Source: Treponema sp. JC4
Lineage (GTDB): Bacteria > Spirochaetota > Spirochaetia > Treponematales > Treponemataceae
Direction: 5' to 3'
Length of the DNA: 64,000 nucleotides
NCBI RefSeq assembly: GCF_000260795.1
Contig: NZ_AJGU01000008.1
Location: forward strand, 1-64,000
The position numbers were made by a program, and so were the translations under genes. The number at the start of each line of letters is the position of its first letter. Position 1 is the stretch's first letter. This document shows positions 51,701-59,600 of this stretch, one piece after another. The notes beneath the pieces were generated by a model. That model saw only the letters and a list, made by a program, of their open reading frames with translations, was not told the origin of the DNA and made no database searches.

Positions 51701-52286
51701 GAATGCTGTCGAAGCCCGTGATAAGAGTACAGGCCGTCATGCCTACCGCGTAGCAGAATATGCGGTTTTGATTGCCCGCGAACTGGGCTTTACCGAAGAA
51801 GAGCAGACTCAAATCCGACGGACAGGACTTTTGCATGATATCGGAAAAATTGGTGTTCCTGATTCTGTTTTGAATAAGCCTGCAGAACTTAATGATGAAG
51901 AATATGAGATTATGAAAACTCACACTATTATTGGTGGTGAGATTATGAAGGACTTTACCCTTATTCCTCATGTAGATGAAGGGGCAAAATATCATCACGA
52001 GCGTTACGACGGAACCGGCTATCCAACCGGCTTGAAGGGAGAAGAGATTCCTTTGAATGCGCGAATTATCGGAATTGCAGATGCCTTTGATGCCATGACT
52101 GCAACCCGTGTTTACCGTAAGGCGCTTGATATGGATTATGTAGTTTCCGAGCTTAAACGCTGCTCTGGAACTCAGTTTGATCCGGGCTTAGTAAAAATCA
52201 TGCTTTCTTTGATTGCAAGTGGAAAAATCAACGTTTCTAAGACTGTGGAAGAAAGTGCCCAGCCTGAAACGGAGGCAAAAAGATGA
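48747..52286 (+). CDS. S-component-like membrane domain, beta-propeller and HD-GYP phosphodiesterase fusion
   Basis: 1179 residues. Residues 1-205: six or more membrane spans with PLWMDSFGTFFTAYTLGPICGAIVG, resembling ECF S components. About 205-780: two-component-regulator propeller repeats (ILWIGTYEGLYRHNG, LFVGTNDNGLSII, MWIATKARGLVHAY), periplasmic. About 800-900: a Y_Y_Y-like beta domain. 925-950: membrane span, then a short coil. 975-1150: complete HD-GYP domain with LLHDIGKIGVPDSVLNKP and HHERYDGTGYPTGLKG, so an active c-di-GMP phosphodiesterase is likely. It overlaps the 7TM-PAS gene by 14 bases and the BMP gene by 4. Ligand binding outside would thus control c-di-GMP inside (inference). 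Confidence 0.85.
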   Translation: MKTYKPYQVVLIVFFSMFANVGGRVIADFFKLPLWMDSFGTFFTAYTLGPICGAIVGVSGNMIHGLLNPISYVYSITAVFIAFIVGVLAARGWLNTLLKTMSLSVLVTLVCVLISVVLNAVFYDGDVGNVWGNSVVELFESWGTPKPVRIVLGQFYIDFLDKVFTLVALFIFIRVYRVLKPFLPKILKIQPALILLFLAIFIPQKTYASSIKEYNSYVHTIYNKLNGLPGSKANDIASTNDGILWIGTYEGLYRHNGHEFRLMTEFDSIKAVRCLYVDDEGRLFVGTNDNGLSIIINESIMNVIEEKDGLPADAIRSITRGSNGLYYVGTAEALAVLSNADGLGIVKTLPQIQTALTVSPDEKDHVAAVTAGGSLFIMTGTELSWSSSEISENFTAASFSPDGYLYASTESNRLMVFEVKENKAEFLSEIKCTGVRHINSISFYDDVMFLCADNGAGYVENGVYQRIETGVFNNSIDNMTEDYQGNLWFTSSRLGLLKMCSSSFLDVYALAELPESVVNSTARFNGNFYFATDNGLMAINSENGKALKNELTALLSNTRVRCLCIAEDGSMWIATKARGLVHAYTNGKIVSIGKGHQFRVARELADGTIAAGMSDGLAFVKNDQIVQWLSDKDGLENPQVLTLGQKDGSLILAGTDGGGLALISKEGEETSYSIKRLIKRSDGLSSNVILRTVNDSKDPSGVFVITSNSINYMAFDQAGNFKVKSLSNFPFSNNYDLVVLENNNVFVLSSAGIFVVNRDELLSGRKIDYELLDLKKGLRGSLTANSWNYIDEEGNLYLSCDTGASRINLNTYDKAEHSYRMQMKSVLIDGRRHIVQKDIPFVIPAETDTLEIVPEIINYSINTPYISLFFEGLDEKPSVMLQNDLSSVIYTNLRAGEYKFHIAVLDSKGRNILEESVYTIQKTYRMFDNWWFLFYILAVAMLAIIWLTWFIVSGFQERRMEKQRAEMESIRHQIRMGNETIFSIANAVEARDKSTGRHAYRVAEYAVLIARELGFTEEEQTQIRRTGLLHDIGKIGVPDSVLNKPAELNDEEYEIMKTHTIIGGEIMKDFTLIPHVDEGAKYHHERYDGTGYPTGLKGEEIPLNARIIGIADAFDAMTATRVYRKALDMDYVVSELKRCSGTQFDPGLVKIMLSLIASGKINVSKTVEESAQPETEAKR

Positions 52287-53491
52287 TAAAAAACAAATAT
52301 GTCCTTACCGTCCTTACTGTAATGGCCGGTATTTTAATAATGTTTTTGAATACAAAAATCTTTTCTCACAGTAAAGATGAGAACCTTTTAAAAATCGGCT
52401 TTATTTACAATGCTGACACAGCTACTGCCTATTCAATTAATTTTTTCCGTTCGCAGACGGCGCTTGAAGATACTTTTGGTGATAAGGTTCAGGTTTTTGC
52501 AAAATACAATATCGGTGAAAACGGGACTGCCTGCGAAGATGCTATTGAAGCACTTGTAAAGGAAGGCTGCCGTCTTATTTTTACCGTCAGCTACGGCTAT
52601 GGAGAGGCTACTAAAAAGATGGCAGCTAAATATCCGGAAGTTCAATTCTGCCATGCAACGGGTGATTTAGCAGATAAAGAGCCACTGCTTGCTAATTATC
52701 ATAATTTTATGGGAACAATTCATGAAGGCCGCTATTTGTGCGGAATTATTGCAGGGCTCAAGATTCGTGAACTTATTGCCAGCGGAAAGATTAAGCGTAA
52801 TGCCGTAAAGGTAGGTTATGTCGGTGCTTTTTCTTATGCAGAGGTAATTTCCGGTTATACAGCCTTTTATCTTGGAGTTCACAGCATTGTTCCGGAAGCA
52901 GAAATGCTTGTCCGCTACACAAATACCTGGAGTAATCACGTAATCGAAAAGAAAACTGCAGAAAAACTTATTGATGAAGGTTGTGTAATTATCAGCCAGC
53001 ATTCTGATACTTCCGGCCCTGCAATTGCCTGTGAAGAAGCCAGCGTAAAACAGGGAAAAACTGTTTTTCATGTAGGTTATAACCAGAGCATGATTGATGT
53101 AGCTCCTACAACATCTCTTGTTTCCTGCCGCATTGACTGGACTCCTTATATTCTTAATGCCTGCAGGGCTGTCATGGAAGGTAAGAAGATTGAAAGCCTT
53201 TTAAAAAGTCCTTATAAAACCAATGATTCAACCGGCGGTTTTGATAAGGGCTGGATTGAAATTGTAGGTTTAAACCGCCATATTCTTGCAGCTGGAACGG
53301 AAGAGGAAATTTCAAAAACTGAAAAGCAGTTTAAGGCTGGAACCATATCAGTTTTTAAGGGAAATTTTATTGGAGTAAATCCCTATGATCCTTCTGATAG
53401 CTGGGATTTAAGAAAGCCTTTCAACGAGTGCGAAAAACGCAGTGCACCGGCTTTCTGCTACGTACTTAAAGATGTAATTGAAATAAAATAG
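52283..53491 (+). CDS. BMP/PnrA-family periplasmic binding protein, membrane-anchored
   Basis: 402 residues. One N-terminal membrane span (YVLTVLTVMAGILIMFLNTKIF) without a lipobox Cys, then a type I periplasmic binding fold: LKIGFIYNADTATAYS, EALVKEGCRLIFTVSYGYGE, YHNFMGTIHEGRYLCGIIAG, VKVGYVGAF, CVIISQHSDTSGPAIACEE and VFHVGYNQSMIDVAPTTSLVS. This is the BMP family, whose treponemal member TmpC/PnrA binds purine nucleosides. No ABC permease or ATPase follows. Instead it is translationally coupled to the propeller/HD-GYP gene and followed by a strong terminator, so it probably serves as a receptor for signalling rather than uptake (inference). Confidence 0.85.
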   Translation: MIKNKYVLTVLTVMAGILIMFLNTKIFSHSKDENLLKIGFIYNADTATAYSINFFRSQTALEDTFGDKVQVFAKYNIGENGTACEDAIEALVKEGCRLIFTVSYGYGEATKKMAAKYPEVQFCHATGDLADKEPLLANYHNFMGTIHEGRYLCGIIAGLKIRELIASGKIKRNAVKVGYVGAFSYAEVISGYTAFYLGVHSIVPEAEMLVRYTNTWSNHVIEKKTAEKLIDEGCVIISQHSDTSGPAIACEEASVKQGKTVFHVGYNQSMIDVAPTTSLVSCRIDWTPYILNACRAVMEGKKIESLLKSPYKTNDSTGGFDKGWIEIVGLNRHILAAGTEEEISKTEKQFKAGTISVFKGNFIGVNPYDPSDSWDLRKPFNECEKRSAPAFCYVLKDVIEIK

Positions 53492-53500
53492 AAAATAAAA

Positions 53501-53530
53501 AAATGCGGGAAAGTGTCCCGCATTTTTTTT
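53501..53530 (+). terminator. strong terminator after the sensory operon
   Basis: AAATGCGGGA (53501-53510) pairs perfectly with TCCCGCATTT (53516-53525) around a five-base loop, continuing into eight T residues. Confidence 0.93.
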
Positions 53531-53554
53531 CTTTCCTTTTTTAAATTTGACGTG

Positions 53555-53560
53555 TATTCT
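53555..53560 (+). promoter_or_regulatory. -10 TATTCT giving a leaderless start at 53567
   Basis: TATTCT ends 6 bases before the ATG at 53567, just downstream of the preceding terminator. A longer frame from GTG 53513 would run through the terminator hairpin and is unlikely. Confidence 0.5.
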
Positions 53561-53566
53561 TTAAGT

Positions 53567-54874
53567 ATGTTTAAGATTTTTAAGCTTAAAGAAAACGGCA
53601 GTGATGTAAAAACCGAAATAATAGCAGGCCTATCTACCTTTATGACCATGGCCTATATTCTTGCGGTTAATCCTCTTATTCTTTCTGCCTGCGGTATGGA
53701 TTTTACCAAGGTTTTTGCCGCTACTGCCATTGCTTCTGCAATATCCTGTTTTGTAATGGGCTTTTATGCCAACCTTCCATTTGCTCTTTCTGCCAGCATG
53801 GGCGTAAATGCCATGTTCGCCTATACAATCTGTAATTCTATGGGCTATTCCTGGCAGTGGGCGCTTACAGCTACCCTTATGGAAGGTATAATTTTTATCC
53901 TTCTTACCGTAACAAATTTGCGGGAGGCAATTGTAAACAGCATTCCGCCTAATCTTAAAAAGGCAATCGGAGCAGGGGTTGGACTCTTTGTAGCTTATAT
54001 AGGTTTGAAAAATGGAAACGTAATTGTTGCTGATGACTCTACGATTACAGCCATTAATTCCCACTGGTTTACGGGAACTCCACTTCTGACCATTCTTGGT
54101 GTAGTTATTACAGCTATACTTATGGTCAGGAATGTCCGCGGAGCAATCTTGATTGGTATTCTTATTATAACTCTTCTTGGAATTCCTATGGGGGAAACAA
54201 AATACGCTGGCGGCAGCTTTCTTCCGGCAAGTCCTTATTTTTGTGAATTTTCTTTTTCTGAGATTTTTACAAATCATAAGACTCTTTCAGATTTTATAAT
54301 CATTACGGTTACCCTTTTATATGTAGATATGTTTAATACCGTGGGAACCCTGATAGCCTGTGCCGGTAAATCTAACATGATACAAAAGGACGGCAGCATT
54401 CCGCGCACAAGAGAAGCCCTGATGGCGGATGCCGTGGGAACTACAGTGGGTGCTGTTTTTGGAACTTCTACAATTACAACTTTTGTTGAAAGTTCTACCG
54501 GTGTTGCAGAAGGAGGCCGTACAGGACTTACGACGATTGTTGTGGGAATTCTCTTTCTTCTGTCTCTTTTTATAGAACCGATTTTTGGTTCTATTCCCTC
54601 TGCCGCAACAGCAGCTGCCCTTATTCTTGTCGGCGGTATGATGATTGAACCTATGAAGGATATTGATTATTCAGATTACACGGAATTAATTCCTGCCTTT
54701 CTTACTATCCTTATGATGATCTGTACTTCAAGTATTTCTGATGGTATCCTTTTTGGAATTTTATCTTATGTGCTTCTTAAGGCTTTTACCGGCCGTATCA
54801 AGCAGTTACAGCTTATGACCTGGGTTGTAGCAGGTCTTTTTGTAATAAGAATAATTATCGGGATTCTTTCCTGA
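53567..54874 (+). CDS. NCS2/AzgA-type purine permease
   Basis: 435 residues, twelve to fourteen membrane spans. Family words: ITAGLSTFMTMAYIL-like IIAGLSTFMTMAYILAVNP near residue 21, ALSASMGVNAMFAYTIC, DMFNTVGTL, EALMADAVGTTVGAVFGTST and TTFVESSTGVAEGGRTGLT. Proteins of the AzgA branch import adenine, guanine or hypoxanthine by proton symport. The adenine deaminase gene starts 16 bases after its stop and completes a salvage pair: import adenine and convert it to hypoxanthine. Confidence 0.92.
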   Translation: MFKIFKLKENGSDVKTEIIAGLSTFMTMAYILAVNPLILSACGMDFTKVFAATAIASAISCFVMGFYANLPFALSASMGVNAMFAYTICNSMGYSWQWALTATLMEGIIFILLTVTNLREAIVNSIPPNLKKAIGAGVGLFVAYIGLKNGNVIVADDSTITAINSHWFTGTPLLTILGVVITAILMVRNVRGAILIGILIITLLGIPMGETKYAGGSFLPASPYFCEFSFSEIFTNHKTLSDFIIITVTLLYVDMFNTVGTLIACAGKSNMIQKDGSIPRTREALMADAVGTTVGAVFGTSTITTFVESSTGVAEGGRTGLTTIVVGILFLLSLFIEPIFGSIPSAATAAALILVGGMMIEPMKDIDYSDYTELIPAFLTILMMICTSSISDGILFGILSYVLLKAFTGRIKQLQLMTWVVAGLFVIRIIIGILS

Positions 54875-54890
54875 TGTGTAAGATGTGATT

Positions 54891-56627
54891 ATGGAAAAAA
54901 AAGAACTGAAAAAACTGATTGAAACAGCCACTGGAAAAGTCTCAGCAGATTTGTGCATTAAAAATGCTAAGATTGTCGATGTTTTTACCAGAAATGTTTT
55001 TGAAGGGGATATTTTTATCTCTGACGGCTATATTGCAGGCTTTGGCGGCTATAATTATCCGCCGGTAAAAGAAGTCTTTGATGCAAAAGGAAGCTATATT
55101 GCACCGGGGCTCATAGATGCTCATGTTCATATTGAATCAAGTCATTTGTGCCCGGCTGAGTTTTCCCGCCTTGTTGTGCCCCATGGAACAACTACGGTTG
55201 TTGCAGATCCTCACGAAATCTGTAACGTATGTGGACTTGACGGTCTGGACTATATGCTTAAGGCTTCTGAAAAGCTTGCTCTCAAGGTTTTTATTCAGTT
55301 TCCTTCCTGTGTTCCTGCCACTCCTTTTGAAAATTCCGGGGCAGAGCTGGGGGCAGAAGAAATTGCTTCCCGAATAGAAAATCCCCGTATTCTTGCTCTG
55401 GGCGAGTTTATGAATTATGTGGGCGTTTGTAATGCGGATGAAGAGATTCTTGATAAAATCATGGCGGCAAGAAAGGCTGGAAAATATTTTGACGGGCACA
55501 GTCCTTCCTTGTTCGGAAACTGGCTTGATGCTTATATTGCCGCCGGTGCCATAAATGACCACGAATGTTCGACCCCGGAAGAAGCTCTTGAAAGGCTTAA
55601 GAGGGGAATGTACGTTATGCTGCGGGAAGGAACAGCCTGCAATGATCTTGAAAAGCTTTTACCTATAGTAAACGATAATAATTCCCATTTGTGCATGTTC
55701 TGTACGGATGACCGCCAGCCTTCTTCTATCGTAAATGACGGACATATTGATAATAACGTAAGGCTTGCAATAAAAAACGGGCTGAATCCTATTACTGCAC
55801 TTACAATGGCAACTTTGAATGCTGCAAACTGCTATGGTCTTAAAGACAGGGGTGCTGTTGCGCCGGGCCGTCTTGCAGATTTGATATTATTCGATGATTT
55901 AAATGATTTTAAGGTAAGAAAAGTCTGGGCTTCAGGAAAACTTGTTTCTGATGAAGGAAAGTATCTTGCTTCTGACCTTGTCGTAAAGCCTGAAAAAGTA
56001 AGCGGAAAAATGAATGTAAAAAACTTCAGCCGCGAAAGACTGGCGCTGAAGCTGGAATCAGACAGGGCAAGGGCAATTAAAATTATTCCTCACTCTATTG
56101 TAACTGAAGATGCGGAAGTGAAGGTTTCCCGCGATAAGGATGGCTTCTGGCAAAGAAATTCTGACGATGTGGTTAAGATTGCGGTGGTGGAACGTCATAA
56201 GGGAACCGGGAATGTAGGTCTTGGTCTTATTCAGGGCTTTGGACTTAAGGGCGGTGCTATGGCAATGACAATAGCCCATGATTCCCACAATATAATTGTT
56301 ATTGGTGATTCAGATGAAGATATGGAAGCGGCTGTAAACTGCCTTATAGAGATTGGTGGTGGAATGGCGATTGCAAAAGAAGGAAAGATTCTTTCAAGCT
56401 TTCAGCATGAGATTGCCGGTCTTATGTGCACTAAGCCTGCTTATGAGGTTGCCGAAAAAATCAAAGAAATGAAGGAAATTGTAAAAAATCAACTTCATAT
56501 TTCTAGTGAAATTGCACCTTTTATGACTCTCTGCTTTATGGCTCTTCCTGTAATTCCGGCCCTTAAGATTACAGATATGGGACTTTTTGACGTTACTCAA
56601 TTTAAGCATGTAAGTGTTGAGATTTAA
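54891..56627 (+). CDS. ade: adenine deaminase
   Basis: 578 residues, normal length for the Ade family of the amidohydrolase superfamily. Metal-binding motif GLIDAHVHIESSH near residues 72-84, VADPHEICNV, GHSPSLFG, DDRQPSSIVNDGHID, and the C-terminal GLIQGFGLKGGAMAMTIAHD are present. It deaminates adenine to hypoxanthine using iron or manganese. I prefer ATG 54891 to GTG 54885. It forms a two-gene unit with the purine permease. Confidence 0.95.
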   Translation: MEKKELKKLIETATGKVSADLCIKNAKIVDVFTRNVFEGDIFISDGYIAGFGGYNYPPVKEVFDAKGSYIAPGLIDAHVHIESSHLCPAEFSRLVVPHGTTTVVADPHEICNVCGLDGLDYMLKASEKLALKVFIQFPSCVPATPFENSGAELGAEEIASRIENPRILALGEFMNYVGVCNADEEILDKIMAARKAGKYFDGHSPSLFGNWLDAYIAAGAINDHECSTPEEALERLKRGMYVMLREGTACNDLEKLLPIVNDNNSHLCMFCTDDRQPSSIVNDGHIDNNVRLAIKNGLNPITALTMATLNAANCYGLKDRGAVAPGRLADLILFDDLNDFKVRKVWASGKLVSDEGKYLASDLVVKPEKVSGKMNVKNFSRERLALKLESDRARAIKIIPHSIVTEDAEVKVSRDKDGFWQRNSDDVVKIAVVERHKGTGNVGLGLIQGFGLKGGAMAMTIAHDSHNIIVIGDSDEDMEAAVNCLIEIGGGMAIAKEGKILSSFQHEIAGLMCTKPAYEVAEKIKEMKEIVKNQLHISSEIAPFMTLCFMALPVIPALKITDMGLFDVTQFKHVSVEI

Positions 56628-56637
56628 AAGCAGGCGT

Positions 56638-56714
56638 TGCGGGCGGCGTATGAGCCCGCAGAAGGGGTAGCGTGCAACGAAGTGCACGCGTAGGGGAAGA
56701 CTTTCCCCTTACCC
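56638..56714. repeat. GC-rich triple-hairpin element before uvrA
   Basis: Three perfect or near-perfect stems in a row: TGCGGGC/GCCCGCA (56638-56660), GCGTGCA/TGCACGC (56670-56689) and AGGGGAA/TTCCCCT (56692-56709). GGGTA (56665-56669) can also pair with TACCC (56710-56714), enclosing the last two. It contains the word GGCGTTGCGGG, also present in the hydG-hydF spacer near 37144. It ends 11 bases before the uvrA -10 box. Confidence 0.65.
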
Positions 56715-56724
56715 TGATTTCTAC

Positions 56725-56730
56725 TATACT
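56725..56730 (+). promoter_or_regulatory. -10 TATACT giving a leaderless start at 56737
   Basis: TATACT ends exactly 6 bases before the uvrA ATG, so the predicted transcription start is the start codon itself. No Shine-Dalgarno is present. Confidence 0.55.
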
Positions 56731-56736
56731 ATCCGT

Positions 56737-59583
56737 ATGAAAGCAAATGATGAGAAGATAGTTATCCGCGGGGCGCGGGAACATAACCTTAAAAATGTTG
56801 ATGTTGAACTTCCGCGCAATAAGCTTGTTGTAATTTCGGGGCTTAGCGGTAGCGGTAAATCTTCTCTGGCGTTTGATACGCTTTTTGCCGAAGGTCAGCG
56901 CCGTTATATGGAAAGTCTTTCGGCCTATGCCCGCCAGTTTCTTGGGCGAATGGATAAGCCTGATGTTGATTTGATTGAAGGGCTTTCTCCTGCCATTTCT
57001 ATTGAACAGAAATCTACAAATAAAAACCCGCGTTCTACTGTGGGTACTATTACAGAAATCTACGACTATTACCGTCTGCTTTTCAGCCGAATCGGTAAGC
57101 CTCACTGTCCTAACTGCGGTCGCGAAATCCGGGAGCAGAGCATTGACCAGATTATAGATACCATTATGACCTGGGAAGACGGCACTAAAATGCAGGTGCT
57201 GGCTCCGGTTGTGCGGGGTAAAAAGGGTGAGCATACTAAGATTTTTGAGGACGCTAAGAAATCGGGCTTTATCCGTGCCCGCGTTGACGGCGTTATGGCT
57301 GACCTTGATGAGACAATTAAGCTTGATAAGCAGAAAAAGCACACGATCGAAATTGTTGTTGACCGAATCGTAAAAAGCGCTGATGTTCGTACCCGCCTTA
57401 CTGACAGCGTTGAAATTGCCCTTAAGAGTGCAAACGGAATTGTTGTTGTTACCCGCCGCACAGAAGAGGGGGAAGAAGAGGTTTTCTTCAGCCAGAAAAA
57501 TGCCTGCCCAGACTGCGGTATTTCTATTCCGGATTTGCAGCCCCGTCTTTTTTCTTTTAATAACCCTTTTGGTGCCTGCCCGGAATGTACAGGTCTTGGC
57601 CAGAAAATGGAATGGGATGAAAGTAAGATTCTTCCAGACCGCAATTTAAGCTTTAATCAGAAGGCTCTGCCGTTTTTTAATCCTGACAGCGAGTGGAATC
57701 ATTCTATGTTTGCGGCTGTTGCAGAGGCTTCGGGTTTTACCCTTGATACTCCAATCAATCAGCTGACTGACGAGCAGTTTAATTACCTCTGGCATGGTGA
57801 TGCAGAAAAGAAAATCCGCTGGGTTTACAAAAAGCAGAGCGGGGAAGGCTATTCAGAATATAACCGTCCATGGCCTGGAGTTTTGAACGAAATGAAGCGC
57901 CGCCACAACGAAGCCTGGGGCGAAAGTCAGCGCGCTAACATTGAAGAAAAGTTTATGACCATCAGCGAATGTTCCTGCTGCGGCGGAAAAAGACTTCGCA
58001 CTGAAGCGCTTGGCGTTACCGTTGGCGGAAAAAACATCTGGGATTTGACGACTCTTTCTGTAAATGAATCGATTGCCTTTTTTGACGCCCTTGAACTTAC
58101 CGAAAGCGAAAAGAAAATCGGGGAGCAGGTGCTTAAGGAAATACGTGCCCGCCTGCGCTTTTTGCGGGACGTTGGACTTGAATATTTAACTTTGGAACGC
58201 GCTGCCGAAACTTTAAGCGGCGGTGAGGCTCAGCGAATCCGCCTTGCTACTCAGATTGGTTCTGCTCTTTGCGGCGTTATGTACATTCTGGATGAGCCTA
58301 GTATTGGACTTCATCAGCGGGATAATCAGCGCCTTATTGATACTTTGATAAATCTGCGTGATAACGGAAATACTGTAATTGTTGTTGAACACGACGAGCA
58401 GACTTTGCGAACTGCCGACTATCTTATTGATTTAGGCCCTGGCGCTGGTGTAAACGGCGGTAAAATTGTTGCAGCCGGAACTCCGGAAGAAGTAGCTAAA
58501 GTGCCTGAAAGCCTTACCGGCCAGTATCTTGCGGGAACTTTGACCATGCAGATTCCGACAGAGCGCCGTAAGGGTAATGGAAAGTTCCTTCAGATTCGCG
58601 GCGTAACCGAGCATAACCTTAAAAATGTTGATGTTGATATTCCGCTTGGCGTTTTTACCTGTATTACCGGCGTCAGCGGAAGCGGAAAGTCTACCCTTAT
58701 GGGCGATGTAATTTTCCCTTACGTAAGTAACCGCCTTATGAGGACAAAACTGCCGGTTGGAAAGTGTACTGAATGCCACGGAGCGGGTGCCCTTGATAAG
58801 GTAATCAATATTGACCAGTCACCAATCGGTCGTTCTCCTCGTTCTAACCCTGCAACATATGTCGGTGTTTTTGATGCAATCCGCGATTTGTACGCAAGCC
58901 TGCCGGAAAGTAAGGCGCGAGGTTATCAGAAAGGACGCTTCAGCTTTAACGTAAAGGGCGGCCGCTGCGAAAACTGTCAGGGTGCGGGCGAAATCGTAAT
59001 CGAAATGAACTTTTTGCCAGATGTTTTTATTCAGTGTGAAGTCTGCCACGGAAAGCGTTTTAATCACGAAACTCTGGAAGTTTTGTATAAGGGAAAATCG
59101 ATTAACGACGTTCTCAACATGACAATTGATGAGGCCTGTGAATTCTTCAGTTCAATTCCTCATATTTTCAGAAAGATTTCTACCTTGCAGGCAGTTGGCC
59201 TTGGCTATATTCAGCTTGGACAGAATGCCCTTACACTTTCGGGCGGTGAAGCTCAGCGAGTTAAGCTTGCAAATGAACTTGCCCGCCCGGGAACAGGCAA
59301 AACCCTTTATATTCTTGATGAGCCTACAACAGGTCTTCATTTTGCAGATGTAAAACAGCTTATGAGTGTAATTCAGAGCCTAGTTGATAAGGGAAACTCT
59401 GTTTTGATGATTGAGCACAACCTTGATGTAATCTGTCAGGCTGACTATCTGATTGACCTGGGACCGGAAGGCGGAACGGGCGGTGGAACTATCGTTGCAA
59501 AAGGAACGCCGGAAGACGTTGCCCGGGTGGCAGAATCTTACACAGGGCAGTTTGTTAAAGAAATCTTAGAAAAAAAGAAGTAA
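56737..59583 (+). CDS. uvrA: excinuclease ABC subunit A
   Basis: 948 residues, full length. Two ABC ATPase modules: first Walker [16 protein letters not shown] (near residue 33), second [14 protein letters not shown] (near 648); signatures [12 protein letters not shown] and [23 protein letters not shown] and [11 protein letters not shown]. Zinc-finger pairs are visible (CPDCGI ... [20 protein letters not shown] ... CEVCHG). It recognises DNA damage in nucleotide excision repair with UvrB and UvrC. The upstream gap holds a GC-rich hairpin element. Confidence 0.98.
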   Translation: MKANDEKIVIRGAREHNLKNVDVELPRNKLVVISGLSGSGKSSLAFDTLFAEGQRRYMESLSAYARQFLGRMDKPDVDLIEGLSPAISIEQKSTNKNPRSTVGTITEIYDYYRLLFSRIGKPHCPNCGREIREQSIDQIIDTIMTWEDGTKMQVLAPVVRGKKGEHTKIFEDAKKSGFIRARVDGVMADLDETIKLDKQKKHTIEIVVDRIVKSADVRTRLTDSVEIALKSANGIVVVTRRTEEGEEEVFFSQKNACPDCGISIPDLQPRLFSFNNPFGACPECTGLGQKMEWDESKILPDRNLSFNQKALPFFNPDSEWNHSMFAAVAEASGFTLDTPINQLTDEQFNYLWHGDAEKKIRWVYKKQSGEGYSEYNRPWPGVLNEMKRRHNEAWGESQRANIEEKFMTISECSCCGGKRLRTEALGVTVGGKNIWDLTTLSVNESIAFFDALELTESEKKIGEQVLKEIRARLRFLRDVGLEYLTLERAAETLSGGEAQRIRLATQIGSALCGVMYILDEPSIGLHQRDNQRLIDTLINLRDNGNTVIVVEHDEQTLRTADYLIDLGPGAGVNGGKIVAAGTPEEVAKVPESLTGQYLAGTLTMQIPTERRKGNGKFLQIRGVTEHNLKNVDVDIPLGVFTCITGVSGSGKSTLMGDVIFPYVSNRLMRTKLPVGKCTECHGAGALDKVINIDQSPIGRSPRSNPATYVGVFDAIRDLYASLPESKARGYQKGRFSFNVKGGRCENCQGAGEIVIEMNFLPDVFIQCEVCHGKRFNHETLEVLYKGKSINDVLNMTIDEACEFFSSIPHIFRKISTLQAVGLGYIQLGQNALTLSGGEAQRVKLANELARPGTGKTLYILDEPTTGLHFADVKQLMSVIQSLVDKGNSVLMIEHNLDVICQADYLIDLGPEGGTGGGTIVAKGTPEDVARVAESYTGQFVKEILEKKK

Positions 59584-59600
59584 CCCTGCTTTTGTGATTA

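Noticed and set aside
53513-53566. GTG start extending the purine permease by 18 residues
   Set aside because: It begins within the right arm of the preceding transcription terminator and runs through its T run.
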